This document shows, one piece after another, positions 25,003 through 33,571 of a stretch of 64,000 nucleotides of DNA. Position numbers and translations under genes: made by a program. Numbering within the stretch: the stretch's first letter is position 1; the number at the start of each line of letters is the position of its first letter. The DNA is taken from assembly GCA_035277145.1 (NCBI GenBank), contig DATELA010000103.1:1-64000 (forward strand). The letters are read 5' to 3'. The notes beneath the pieces are model-generated. The model was not told the origin of the DNA and did no database searches. It worked only from the letters and a program-made list of their open reading frames with translations. Source of the DNA: DASRAP01 sp035277145 (GTDB lineage Bacteria; Gemmatimonadota; Gemmatimonadetes; Gemmatimonadales; Gemmatimonadaceae).

Positions 25003-25866
25003 ATGCTGCGAATTGCGCTCCCTAACAAAGGTCGGCTGAGTGACGACACGCGCGATCTGTTTCGCGACGCCGGACTCGATTTCCGCTCTGCAGGCGAGCG
25101 GGCACTCGTCGCGACCCTCGGCGAGAGCTTTGAGGCGATCTTTGTACGATCGCAAGACATTCCCGAATTCGTTGCTGATGGCGCCGCCGACGCGGGGGTA
25201 ACCGGTTCTGATCTCGTCGCGGAGTCGGGTCGCGAGGTGGCCGAGCTTCTGGATCTCGAGTTTGGCCGTTGTCGCGTGGTGGTCGCGGCGCGCGAGGATC
25301 GTGGGATTCAGTCGATGGCCGATATACCGCCGAACGCGCGCGTCGCCACAGTATTCCCACGCCTGACAGAGCAGTTTTTCGCGTTGCGAGCGCACGCGGT
25401 GACGGTGGTTCCAGTTTCTGGCGCCACAGAAATTGCCCCTCACCTCGGCATCGCCGATGTCGTGGTAGACATCACGTCGACAGGATCGACGCTGCGAGTC
25501 AACGGGCTGCGCGAGATTGAAACGGTTTTCGAATCGAGCGCGAGACTGATAGCTCGTGCGCCAACTTCGGCGTCCGACGAACGAGAAGCGTCGCTGAATG
25601 AACTGGCGACAGGCCTCGCGTCCGTTTTGCGCGCGCGTGGGAGTCGATACCTGATGGCCAATGTGCCGCGCAGCGCACTCGACGCGGTGAAGGCGATTCT
25701 TCCCGGCATCAGCGGTCCGACGGTGGTAGACATCAAGAACGGTGGATCGATGGTAGCCGTGCACGCCGTCGTGCCCGCAAAGACGATCTATCGGACGATC
25801 GCGTCGCTCAAAGCGGTCGGCGCCGAAGGAATTCTTGTGACTCGCATCGAGCGGCTCACTCCGTGA
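25003..25866 (+). CDS. hisG: ATP phosphoribosyltransferase
   Basis: 287 residues from ATG 25003; the open frame from 24943 would translate the terminator and is rejected. First and committed step of histidine synthesis. Seen are RIALPNKGRLSDD at the N-terminus, DAGVTGSDLV, the PRPP-binding stretch VVVDITSTGSTLRVNGL, and a C-terminal regulatory domain (about 210-287). This is the long, histidine-inhibited form that needs no HisZ. It overlaps hisD by 4 bp. Confidence 0.96.
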   Translation: MLRIALPNKGRLSDDTRDLFRDAGLDFRSAGERALVATLGESFEAIFVRSQDIPEFVADGAADAGVTGSDLVAESGREVAELLDLEFGRCRVVVAAREDRGIQSMADIPPNARVATVFPRLTEQFFALRAHAVTVVPVSGATEIAPHLGIADVVVDITSTGSTLRVNGLREIETVFESSARLIARAPTSASDEREASLNELATGLASVLRARGSRYLMANVPRSALDAVKAILPGISGPTVVDIKNGGSMVAVHAVVPAKTIYRTIASLKAVGAEGILVTRIERLTP

Positions 25867-27161
25867 CCGATATCAAGTGGATGGCGGAGGGGCCGCTCCG
25901 CGAGCTGACTGCCAACGTCCGTCGGGCCCTCCTCGATCGGGGCGTGCCGAGTAGCGACAACACGCGACGAACCGTCATCGAGGTAATTGCGCGTGTCCGG
26001 ACCGAGGGTGACACAGCGTTGCGCGCCTTCGCGCGCGAGTTTGATGGCGTTGAACTTGGCGCGCTCGAGGTACCGCGCGCCGAATGGGACCGCGCGCTTG
26101 CGCAGTTGGAGGGCCGAGTGCGCGGTGCGCTCGAGCGCGCTGCGAGTCGCATTGAACACGTTCACCGCGCATTCGCTCCGCGCGAGCTCGCTGTCACAAC
26201 GCACGACGGAGTGGTTGTGACGCGACGACCCGATGCGTACGATCAGGCTGGCGTGTACGCGCCAGGCGGGCGCGCCGCATACCCGAGCTCGCTGCTGATG
26301 GGCGTCGTGCCCGCGCGCGTTGCCGGCGTGCGAGAGGTGATCGTCTGCTCACCACCGAGCGCCACCGGGACACCATCCGACATCGTTCTTGCCGCGGCGG
26401 CAATTGGCGGCGCGCATCGCGTATTCGCGGTCGGTGGTGCGGGTGCAATCGCGGCAATGGCGTTCGGCACGGAGACCATACCGCGCGTGGATCGAATCGT
26501 CGGACCGGGAAATGCGTTTGTCGCAGAGGCGAAGCTGCAAGTCATGCGGGACGTGCTCATCGACAGTCCCGCCGGACCGAGTGAACTCTTCGTCATCGCG
26601 GACGACTCTGCAGATCCCAGTTCCGTGGCGCGTGAGGTGCTTGCACAAGCCGAACATGATCCGCACGCAGCAGTGGTCGTTGTATCGACCGACGTGCGGT
26701 GGGCCGATGCGTGCGCGCGCGCGATCAACAACCAAATCGTTGGACAGCGACGCGCTGACGTCATCGCGCGCGCACTCGCAAGCCGCGGCGGCATGTTGGT
26801 AGCGGACGTCGCGGCCGCGATCGCATTTGCTTCCGAGTATGCACCTGAACACTTGCTACTCGCGCTACGCGATGTGGATCGGTGGTCGGCGCGCGTGCGC
26901 AATGCGGGCACGGCGTTTGTCGGCGCCGGCAGCTCGGTGTCGTTCGGCGACTATATGACCGGTGCGAATCACGTGCTTCCGACCGGCGGGTACGCGCGCG
27001 CATACTCGGGCCTGTCCACACACGACTTCGTGCGGTGGACAACGTTTCAGCAAACCGATCGCGCCGCGGCGGCGAGGCTTGCGTCAGACACCGCGGTGCT
27101 CGCGGACGCCGAGGGACTTCCTGCGCATGCGTCGGCCGCACTTCACTGGAGCACGGAATGA
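25863..27161 (+). CDS. hisD: Histidinol dehydrogenase
   Basis: 432 residues from GTG 25863, overlapping the hisG stop. It performs the last two oxidations to histidine. Typical segments are AGVYAPGGRAAYPSSLLM, the VGPGNAFVAEAK cofactor loop, DSPAGPSE, the zinc-site motif LAQAEHDPHA and GANHVLPTGGYARAYSGLS near the C-terminus. Coupled to hisC by an ATGA overlap. Confidence 0.96.
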   Translation: MTDIKWMAEGPLRELTANVRRALLDRGVPSSDNTRRTVIEVIARVRTEGDTALRAFAREFDGVELGALEVPRAEWDRALAQLEGRVRGALERAASRIEHVHRAFAPRELAVTTHDGVVVTRRPDAYDQAGVYAPGGRAAYPSSLLMGVVPARVAGVREVIVCSPPSATGTPSDIVLAAAAIGGAHRVFAVGGAGAIAAMAFGTETIPRVDRIVGPGNAFVAEAKLQVMRDVLIDSPAGPSELFVIADDSADPSSVAREVLAQAEHDPHAAVVVVSTDVRWADACARAINNQIVGQRRADVIARALASRGGMLVADVAAAIAFASEYAPEHLLLALRDVDRWSARVRNAGTAFVGAGSSVSFGDYMTGANHVLPTGGYARAYSGLSTHDFVRWTTFQQTDRAAAARLASDTAVLADAEGLPAHASAALHWSTE

Positions 27162-28234
27162 CCGAACACACTTTTGCGCCGCGACCGGGATATGAGCACG
27201 TCGTGGCGTATCGTGCCGATCGTCCCGCAGTCGAGGTCGATTTGAGCGACAACACGAACCAGTGGGGCGCGCCGCCATCGGCGCTGGCTGCGTTGCGCGC
27301 GGTCGATCCGCGCCACGTCAGCGAGTATCCGCCCGTCGACTCGCGCCGGCTCGCGGAAGCGATCAGCGCGTATGTCGGCGTCTCGCCGGAGTCGACAATT
27401 AGTGGTTGTGGCTCGGACGATTTGCTCGATGCGTCGATGCGCGCGCTCGCACAACCGGGTGATCGTGTCGCGCATCCTGCACCAACATTCGCGATGATTC
27501 CAGTACTCGCTCGGGCCAACGGCTTGGTGCCAGTTCCCGTGCCGGTGCTCGCGAACGGTGATGTCGATGCAGACGCGATGCTCGCGACCGGCGCACGCAT
27601 CATGTACCTCTGCACGCCGAACAATCCCACAGGCACAGCGCATTCACGTCGCGCGGTCGACCACGTGATTGCTCGTGCACCCGGCGTCGTCATTGTGGAT
27701 GAGGCGTACGCCGAGTTCGCTGACGATATCTACACACCGACGTTGCCGTCTCACGCGCACGTATTCGGGACTCGCACGCTCTCCAAGTCGTTCGGTCTTG
27801 CCGGACTCCGCGTCGGCTACGGCGTCGGCGCGCCAGCACTCGTCAACGAAGTGCTGAAAGCGCGTGGCCCCTACAAGGTGAATGCGTTTGCGGAGGCGGC
27901 GGCGACCGCAGCGCTTACGCACGACGCTGAGTGGATGCGTCGCGTGGCGGGGGAAGTGCGAGAACTACGACCGCGTTTTGCGACCGCGCTGGCGGAGATC
28001 GGCCTGAAGGCGCTGCCATCGCACGCAAATTTCCTGTGCGTTCCGGTGGCAAACGCGCCGCCGCTTGTCGAGCGCCTGTACGCGCGCGGGATTGCGGTCC
28101 GCGGGCTGCGCGGGTTGCCGGTCATCGGCGACGTGCTGCGGATCGGACTCGCACCGTGGCCCGTGCTCGAGCGCGTACGCGATGCGTTGCGGGACGCGCT
28201 CACAGACCAGAAACGCTCGCAGGTCCCCGCGTGA
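27158..28234 (+). CDS. hisC: Histidinol-phosphate aminotransferase
   Basis: 358 residues, class I/II PLP enzyme. LSDNTNQWG replaces the usual L-xx-NEN, YPPVDSRRL follows, and CTPNNPTGT, IVDEAYAEF and the PLP lysine in TLSKSFGLAGLRVGYG are clear. It transaminates imidazole-acetol phosphate with glutamate. Start ATG 27158 overlaps the hisD stop; the longer open frame upstream lies within hisD. Confidence 0.95.
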   Translation: MTEHTFAPRPGYEHVVAYRADRPAVEVDLSDNTNQWGAPPSALAALRAVDPRHVSEYPPVDSRRLAEAISAYVGVSPESTISGCGSDDLLDASMRALAQPGDRVAHPAPTFAMIPVLARANGLVPVPVPVLANGDVDADAMLATGARIMYLCTPNNPTGTAHSRRAVDHVIARAPGVVIVDEAYAEFADDIYTPTLPSHAHVFGTRTLSKSFGLAGLRVGYGVGAPALVNEVLKARGPYKVNAFAEAAATAALTHDAEWMRRVAGEVRELRPRFATALAEIGLKALPSHANFLCVPVANAPPLVERLYARGIAVRGLRGLPVIGDVLRIGLAPWPVLERVRDALRDALTDQKRSQVPA

Positions 28235-28830
28235 TGAAAGTTGCCGTGATGGACTACGGGCTGGGCAATTTGCATTCACTCGTGAAGGCGCTGGAAATCG
28301 GCGCGACCGACGTGCGCGTCGAATCCGACGCACGCGCAGCGGTTTCTCGCGATGTGCTCGTGCTGCCCGGCGTCGGCGCATTCGGTGCTGCCGCTGCCGC
28401 GATCGCGCCGGCGCGCGAACGCATCGTCGACGCAATCAATGATGGACTTCCATGTCTCGGTATTTGTCTCGGCATGCAGCTGTTGTGTGATGCGAGCGAT
28501 GAAGGGCCGGGTGGAGGGCTCGGCGTTTTTTCGGGTCGCGTAACACGACTCGAAGCCACGCGGGTTCCGCACATCGGTTGGAACTCACTGGAGCAAGTCG
28601 ATGATCCGATCTTCGCGGCGAGCGAGCTCACCATGGCGTATTTCGCGAATGGTTACGTGTGTCGCGTGAACGACCAAACGGACGTCGTTGCGTGGACAAC
28701 TCACGAGGCCGACCGGTTCCCCGCGGCAGTTCGGCGCGGTCGCGTTCTGGGCGTGCAGTTTCATCCAGAAAAAAGTTCGGGTGCGGGCGTTCGATTTGTG
28801 CGCGCCGCGTTGACGGCGCTTGCGCAATGA
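28234..28830 (+). CDS. hisH: Imidazole glycerol phosphate synthase, glutaminase subunit
   Basis: 198 residues. Class I glutamine amidotransferase: MDYGLGNLHS at the N-terminus, the nucleophile Cys in LGICLGMQLL, and the His and Glu in VQFHPEKS. It feeds ammonia to HisF. The start shares one base with the hisC stop (TGATG). Confidence 0.96.
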   Translation: MKVAVMDYGLGNLHSLVKALEIGATDVRVESDARAAVSRDVLVLPGVGAFGAAAAAIAPARERIVDAINDGLPCLGICLGMQLLCDASDEGPGGGLGVFSGRVTRLEATRVPHIGWNSLEQVDDPIFAASELTMAYFANGYVCRVNDQTDVVAWTTHEADRFPAAVRRGRVLGVQFHPEKSSGAGVRFVRAALTALAQ

Positions 28831-29540
28831 TTGCTATCCCCGCAGTAGATCTGCGCGAAGGCCGCTGCGTGCAGCTCGTCGGTGGCTCGTATGCCGCGGA
28901 AAAGGTGCGCCTCGATGATCCGGTTCGCGTCGCCGCGCGCTGGACTTCGTTTGGATTCACCCGGCTGCACGTCGTCGATCTCGACGCGGCGACGGGGCGG
29001 GGGAATAACGACGCGATCGTGCGCGAGATCGTGCGCGCCAGTGACGTGCCGGTGCAAGTTGGCGGCGGTGTGCGTACTGACGCGCGCGCGGAGGAGTTGC
29101 TGCGAGACGGCGCGACGTACGTCATCGTCGGAACGCGCGCAATCGAGGATCCGGCATGGATTGCCGAACTCGCGACAGCGCACCCGGCATCGATTGTCGT
29201 TGCTGCCGACGTGCGCAATCGCAACGTGGTCACACGCGGATGGAAAGACACCACGAAGCGCGATGTCGTGAGCGTGGTGGGTGAGTTATCGGCACTGCCG
29301 CTAGCCGGACTACTCGTTACCGCCGTCCACAAAGAAGGGCTTATGCAGGGCCCCGACATTCATCTCATGGAAGACGTGGTCGCCGGCGCGCGCGTGCCCG
29401 TGTACGCATCAGGAGGAATTCGCGGGCGCACCGACCTCGATTCGTTGAGCGATTGCGGCGTCGCGGGCGCGGTCATCGGAATGGCGCTCTACACGGGCGC
29501 GTTGGATCCAACGCTACTTGCAGAGGAGTACGGCTCGTGA
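28827..29540 (+). CDS. hisA: ProFAR isomerase
   Basis: 237 residues, TIM barrel with two-fold repeat: IPAVDLREGRCVQL with the first catalytic Asp, VGGGVRT phosphate site, and ASGGIRGRTDL in the second half. It catalyses the Amadori rearrangement of ProFAR. The start overlaps the hisH stop (ATGA). Hydrophilic residues specific for HisA rather than HisF (KEGLMQGPD) support the name. In an actinobacterium this could be PriA, but a trp role cannot be judged here. Confidence 0.94.
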   Translation: MIAIPAVDLREGRCVQLVGGSYAAEKVRLDDPVRVAARWTSFGFTRLHVVDLDAATGRGNNDAIVREIVRASDVPVQVGGGVRTDARAEELLRDGATYVIVGTRAIEDPAWIAELATAHPASIVVAADVRNRNVVTRGWKDTTKRDVVSVVGELSALPLAGLLVTAVHKEGLMQGPDIHLMEDVVAGARVPVYASGGIRGRTDLDSLSDCGVAGAVIGMALYTGALDPTLLAEEYGS

Positions 29541-30073
29541 TTGAAGAGCAACGAACAACGAAGGAAACACGCGTGCGCGCGAAGGTCGCCATTGGCACCG
29601 GCAAATCCACGGTGACGACAACGGTACCGTTTCTCGATCACATGATGGGTGCGCTGTCGCGTTACGCCGCGATCGATCTCGACTTGACCGCTGAAGGCGA
29701 TCTCAGGCACCACATCATCGAGGACGTTGCGATCACTCTGGGTGGAGCAATTCGCCGCCTTGCGCCACCGACCGCCGTGCGGTACGCCGATCGAACTGTT
29801 CCCATGGATGACGCGCTGGTGCAAGCCGTGTTGGATCTTGGCGGCCGGCCGTACTATCGCGGTCCGCTTCCAAGTGCGCTGTACGACCATTGGATGCGTT
29901 CGTTTTGCGATCACGCAGGCGTCACACTGCACGTTCGCGTTTTGCGAGGCAGCGATCGTCATCACATCGTCGAAGCTGCGTTTAAAGCACTCGGATTCGC
30001 ATTGCGCGATGCGCTCGCGGACGGCGGTGGTGTGGCAAGCACCAAGGGCGTTGTGCGCCTCGAGCAACGCTAG
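29537..30073 (+). CDS. hisB: Imidazoleglycerol-phosphate dehydratase
   Basis: 178 residues from GTG 29537, overlapping the hisA stop. Monofunctional IGPD with FLDHMMGALSRY, the manganese-binding DLRHHIIEDVAI, and HHIVEAAFKALGFAL near the end. There is no phosphatase domain, unlike the bifunctional enterobacterial HisB; the phosphatase is supplied two genes downstream. Confidence 0.96.
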   Translation: MIEEQRTTKETRVRAKVAIGTGKSTVTTTVPFLDHMMGALSRYAAIDLDLTAEGDLRHHIIEDVAITLGGAIRRLAPPTAVRYADRTVPMDDALVQAVLDLGGRPYYRGPLPSALYDHWMRSFCDHAGVTLHVRVLRGSDRHHIVEAAFKALGFALRDALADGGGVASTKGVVRLEQR

Positions 30074-30837
30074 TGCTCACCCGTCGTGTCATCGTGTGTC
30101 TCGACGTGCGTGGCGGACGCGTGGTAAAGGGCGTGCAGTTCGCATCCTTGCGAGACATCGGCGATCCGGTTGCGCTCGCCGAGCGCTATGAGCTGGAGGG
30201 TGCGGATGAGTTGACGTTCCTCGACATCGACGCATCCGCGGAAAACCGTGATACCATGTTGGACGTCGCACGGCGAACGGCCGAGTTGCTGTTCGTCCCG
30301 CTTACGATCGGTGGCGGCGTGCGCAATGCTGCCGATGTAGCGCGGACGCTTCGCGCCGGCGCGGACAAAGTTGCGCTGAACACCGCTGCGGTGGCCCGGC
30401 CCGAAGTCGTCACTGAAGCAAGCGAGCGATTTGGCGCGCAGTGCGTCGTCGTGAGCATCGATGCGGCACGCGACGGCGATCAGTGGAAGGTTCGCACTCA
30501 CGGTGGCCGAACGCCGACGTCGCTCGATGTACTGGAGTGGGCCGCAGAGTGTGTACAGCGCGGTGCGGGTGAAATCCTTTTGACGAGCATAGACCGTGAC
30601 GGATCGCGGGCAGGCTATGACATCGATCTCACGCGCGCTGTGAGCGACAGCGTGTCGGTTCCAGTGATTGCATCGGGAGGCGCGGGCTCGCCTGCCCACT
30701 GCCGCGACGCGATTGCGCTCGGTGGCGCTGACGCCGTGCTCGTTGCGGGAATTGTGCACGATGGTGCGTGCACCATCGCGGACATCAAGTCGGCAATGCG
30801 AGACGCCGGAATCAGCACGAGGGGAGAAGCGCGGTGA
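30073..30837 (+). CDS. hisF: Imidazole glycerol phosphate synthase, cyclase subunit
   Basis: 254 residues from GTG 30073 (shares a base with the hisB stop). TIM barrel with catalytic Asp in IVCLDVRGGRVVKGVQF and in VVSIDAARDG, ITSIDRDG-type segment LLTSIDRDGSRAGYD, and phosphate loops IGGGVRN and ASGGAGS. It forms the ring with HisH-derived ammonia. Confidence 0.96.
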   Translation: MLTRRVIVCLDVRGGRVVKGVQFASLRDIGDPVALAERYELEGADELTFLDIDASAENRDTMLDVARRTAELLFVPLTIGGGVRNAADVARTLRAGADKVALNTAAVARPEVVTEASERFGAQCVVVSIDAARDGDQWKVRTHGGRTPTSLDVLEWAAECVQRGAGEILLTSIDRDGSRAGYDIDLTRAVSDSVSVPVIASGGAGSPAHCRDAIALGGADAVLVAGIVHDGACTIADIKSAMRDAGISTRGEAR

Positions 30838-31598
30838 GTAAGCACCTCCTCAGCGCAGCTGCAGAGCTTGTGCGCCTCATCGGCGACTCGGCGCTTACAC
30901 GCTACCGAACAGGCATCGCCGTGGAGAAAAAGGGCGACGGATCGCCGGTGACGGCGGCCGATCGCGATGCGGAACGACTCGGTCGAAGATGGATCGCCAA
31001 GCACTTTCCGGGTGACGGAGTACTCGGCGAAGAGTTTGGCGAGCAGGGGTCCGATGCACAGCGTCGTTGGTTGATGGATCCGATCGACGGTACCAAGAGC
31101 TTTGTTCGCGGCGTTCCGTTGTGGGGCAGTCTTGTCGCTATATGCGAAGGAAGCGATGTCCTCGCCGGCGCAGCGTATTTCCCCGCGGTAGGTGAGTTGG
31201 TCGCGGCCGCGCCTGGCGAAGGGTGCTGGTGGAACGACGCGAAATGCTCCGTGTCGCGCGTCGACGCGTTTCGCGATGCAACAGCCCTCACAACTGATAC
31301 ACGATTCGCCGGCACGGAGGCGCGTGGTGAGGGTTGGCGCGCACTTGCGAGTCAGTGCTTCATTGGGCGCACATGGGGGGATGCCTTCGGGTATTTGCTT
31401 GTCGCAACCGGCCGCGCCGAGGTGATGGTTGACCCGCTTGCAAATCCCTGGGATGCCGCGCCCTTCATGCCGATTATCGAAGAAGCGGGTGGCGTCTTTA
31501 CCGACTGGGGTGGTCAGCGTACCGCGTTTGGCGGAAGTGTTGTGGCGACGAACCGAGCGCTCGCGACCGAAGCGCGCGCATTGCTCCGAAATGGATAA
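30834..31598 (+). CDS. hisN: IMPase-family histidinol-phosphatase
   Basis: 254 residues from GTG 30834, overlapping the hisF stop by 4 bp. Inositol-monophosphatase fold with metal motifs GEEFGEQ and DPIDGTKSFVRG (Asp-Pro-Ile-Asp-Gly-Thr) and NPWDAAPF near the C-terminus. The family has several substrates, but the place inside the his operon and the monofunctional HisB make histidinol phosphate the likely one. Confidence 0.9.
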   Translation: MSKHLLSAAAELVRLIGDSALTRYRTGIAVEKKGDGSPVTAADRDAERLGRRWIAKHFPGDGVLGEEFGEQGSDAQRRWLMDPIDGTKSFVRGVPLWGSLVAICEGSDVLAGAAYFPAVGELVAAAPGEGCWWNDAKCSVSRVDAFRDATALTTDTRFAGTEARGEGWRALASQCFIGRTWGDAFGYLLVATGRAEVMVDPLANPWDAAPFMPIIEEAGGVFTDWGGQRTAFGGSVVATNRALATEARALLRNG

Positions 31599-31604
31599 CG
31601 CAGA

Positions 31605-32237
31605 ATGAGCCAGCGCACTGAGCGTCCCGGCGCCATCCTCGGTGGCCCGGAAGATCTCGAGATCGTGGATTTCGAGAAGGGTGGCGGTGATGTCGTTGTC
31701 GTCGCGCAAGACGCTGATGATGGAACGGTGTTGATGGTTGCGCGCGCCGACCGCGAGGCGTTGCTCAAGACCCTCGAAACCGGGACCATGTGGTATCGCT
31801 CGCGTTCCCGCGGACTGTGGCACAAGGGCGATACGAGCGGCAACGTGCAGCGTGTCGTCACACTCCGCGTCGACTGCGACGGAGACAGCGTGTTGGCGCA
31901 GGTCCGCCCGGACGGCCCGGCGTGCCACACGGGCGAAGTGTCGTGCTTCGGAGCGTATCCCCCTGATTCGCTGGCGCGCCTCGATGCAGTGATCGAGCAG
32001 CGCGCATCGCGGGCGAACTCAACCGGCTACACAGCGAAGCTGCTCAACGACCGGAACCTGCGACTGAAGAAAATCGGCGAGGAAGCTGCCGAATTCACGG
32101 TGGCGTGCGGCGACAGCGACACCGATCACGCCACGGAAGAAGCCGCCGACCTCGTGTATCACACAGCTGTCGCACTGCGCGCGACGGGCGGTTCGCTGCG
32201 CAGCGTGCGACGGGCGCTCGCGAAGCGCGAGCGTTAG
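31605..32237 (+). CDS. hisIE: Bifunctional PR-AMP cyclohydrolase / PR-ATP pyrophosphatase
   Basis: 210 residues. HisI domain (about 15-115): WYRSRSRGLWHKGDTSGN, the metal site in RVDCDGDSVL, and PACHTGEVSCF. HisE domain (about 120-205): KKIGEEAAEFTVAC and EEAADLVYH helices. It performs steps two and three of histidine synthesis. Last gene of the his operon; its end overlaps the convergent M16 gene by 4 bp. Confidence 0.96.
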   Translation: MSQRTERPGAILGGPEDLEIVDFEKGGGDVVVVAQDADDGTVLMVARADREALLKTLETGTMWYRSRSRGLWHKGDTSGNVQRVVTLRVDCDGDSVLAQVRPDGPACHTGEVSCFGAYPPDSLARLDAVIEQRASRANSTGYTAKLLNDRNLRLKKIGEEAAEFTVACGDSDTDHATEEAADLVYHTAVALRATGGSLRSVRRALAKRER

Positions 32238-33571
32238 CGCTGTGTACTGCTGAACGCACGAAGCGCCGACTCGGGCAACCGCGCCGGATCGCCGACGTAT
32301 GCAAACGTGATGTCGCGAAAGTAGCGCCGCATCACGCGCTGAACGTCATCTGGCGTTACAGCGCGTATCCTGTTGGTGAATTCGCTCGCGCGCTTCCAGT
32401 CCCCCAGATAGAGGTAGCCACGCGCGAGAAAATCGGCTTGCGCCGCGTTCGTTTCGTTGTCGAGAAAGTATTCCGTAATGAAGAGCTGGACGATCGGGGC
32501 GAGCGATCGCTGGTCGAGTGACATATCCTGAAGCGATCGAATCTGTTCGCGCATTGCCGCAAGGGCAGCAACGGGATCGTTGGTACTCACGTACAAACCG
32601 ACGGCGCTGAGTGCGCGCTCTTCGAACGGCGCGTTCACAGCGTATGTCAACGATTGGCGTGATCGAATTTCCGAAAAGAGCTGGCCCGAAAGAATCGTGC
32701 ACGCAACACGAAGCGCGTCGTAGTCTGCGTGATCTGCGCGCGGGCCGGGCGCGTATCCCAGGAGGTAGTTCGTCGGCAGCGCGCGTGCTTCGCGAAACGC
32801 GCGGGCGTCGCGTCGCGCAATCGTATCAGGCAGCGTCCAGCGGTATGCACCGGCCGGCATGGTGCCGAGCGTCGACGCAACCAGCGAATCCAGAACCGCG
32901 CGTTCCACGTTGCCGACGACAACCAGCAGCATGCGCGACGTCACGAACTTTGCGCGGTGAAACGCGCGAAGCGCCTCCGGCGCTAATGAGCCAATCGATC
33001 GCTCGGTTCCCTGTGGATCGATTCCGTATGGATGATTCGAAAACGCCACCGAGTCCGCGAGGTATTCGACGAGCGCGTCCGGTGAATCGCGGCGTTGCGC
33101 GAGTGCGGAGACCGTCAACGACCGCTCGGTCGCGACATCAGCCGGATCGAGTCGCGGAGCGACGACGCGATCGGCGAACGCCGGCCATGTCTCGCGGAAT
33201 CCACTCACCGTCGTGCGCAATCCAATCACAGACCAGTCAGCATCGCCTTCGACGATCACCGTGCCGCCCGTTCGTGCAAACGTTCGACGCAGTGCTTCCC
33301 GCGTGAACCGCATCGTGCCACGCTCAGAAACACGAAGCAACATCGGTTCGATTCCCGCGTTCGCGAACGTGATCTCGCGAGTACCGCCAAGAAGATAGAG
33401 GTTCGCGGCCACGATATCGTTGGCCGCGCGACGATGAATCACGCGCACCCCGCGAACTTCATACGTGCTCGTTGTGGTGTCTGGCTCCTGCGCGGCAGCC
33501 GAACTGGATGCGGCGCCGAGCACGACGGCGACCACCATCCCACGCCAACTCAACAGACAGTTCATCGCCAC
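32234..33571 (-). CDS. M16 family protein without the zinc motif
   Basis: 445 residues with a signal peptide (to about AAAQ, residue 28). Two M16 domains are recognisable by the SRQSLTYAVNAPF segment and the overall pattern. The first domain lacks the metal motif HxxEH: the expected place reads GIEPMLLRVSERGT. In paired M16 systems one partner is active and the other shapes the chamber, so this is probably the non-catalytic partner of the next gene, which overlaps it by 10 bp and is transcribed first. Periplasmic location is inferred from the signal. Confidence 0.85.
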   Translation of the reverse strand: MAMNCLLSWRGMVVAVVLGAASSSAAAQEPDTTTSTYEVRGVRVIHRRAANDIVAANLYLLGGTREITFANAGIEPMLLRVSERGTMRFTREALRRTFARTGGTVIVEGDADWSVIGLRTTVSGFRETWPAFADRVVAPRLDPADVATERSLTVSALAQRRDSPDALVEYLADSVAFSNHPYGIDPQGTERSIGSLAPEALRAFHRAKFVTSRMLLVVVGNVERAVLDSLVASTLGTMPAGAYRWTLPDTIARRDARAFREARALPTNYLLGYAPGPRADHADYDALRVACTILSGQLFSEIRSRQSLTYAVNAPFEERALSAVGLYVSTNDPVAALAAMREQIRSLQDMSLDQRSLAPIVQLFITEYFLDNETNAAQADFLARGYLYLGDWKRASEFTNRIRAVTPDDVQRVMRRYFRDITFAYVGDPARLPESALRAFSSTQR

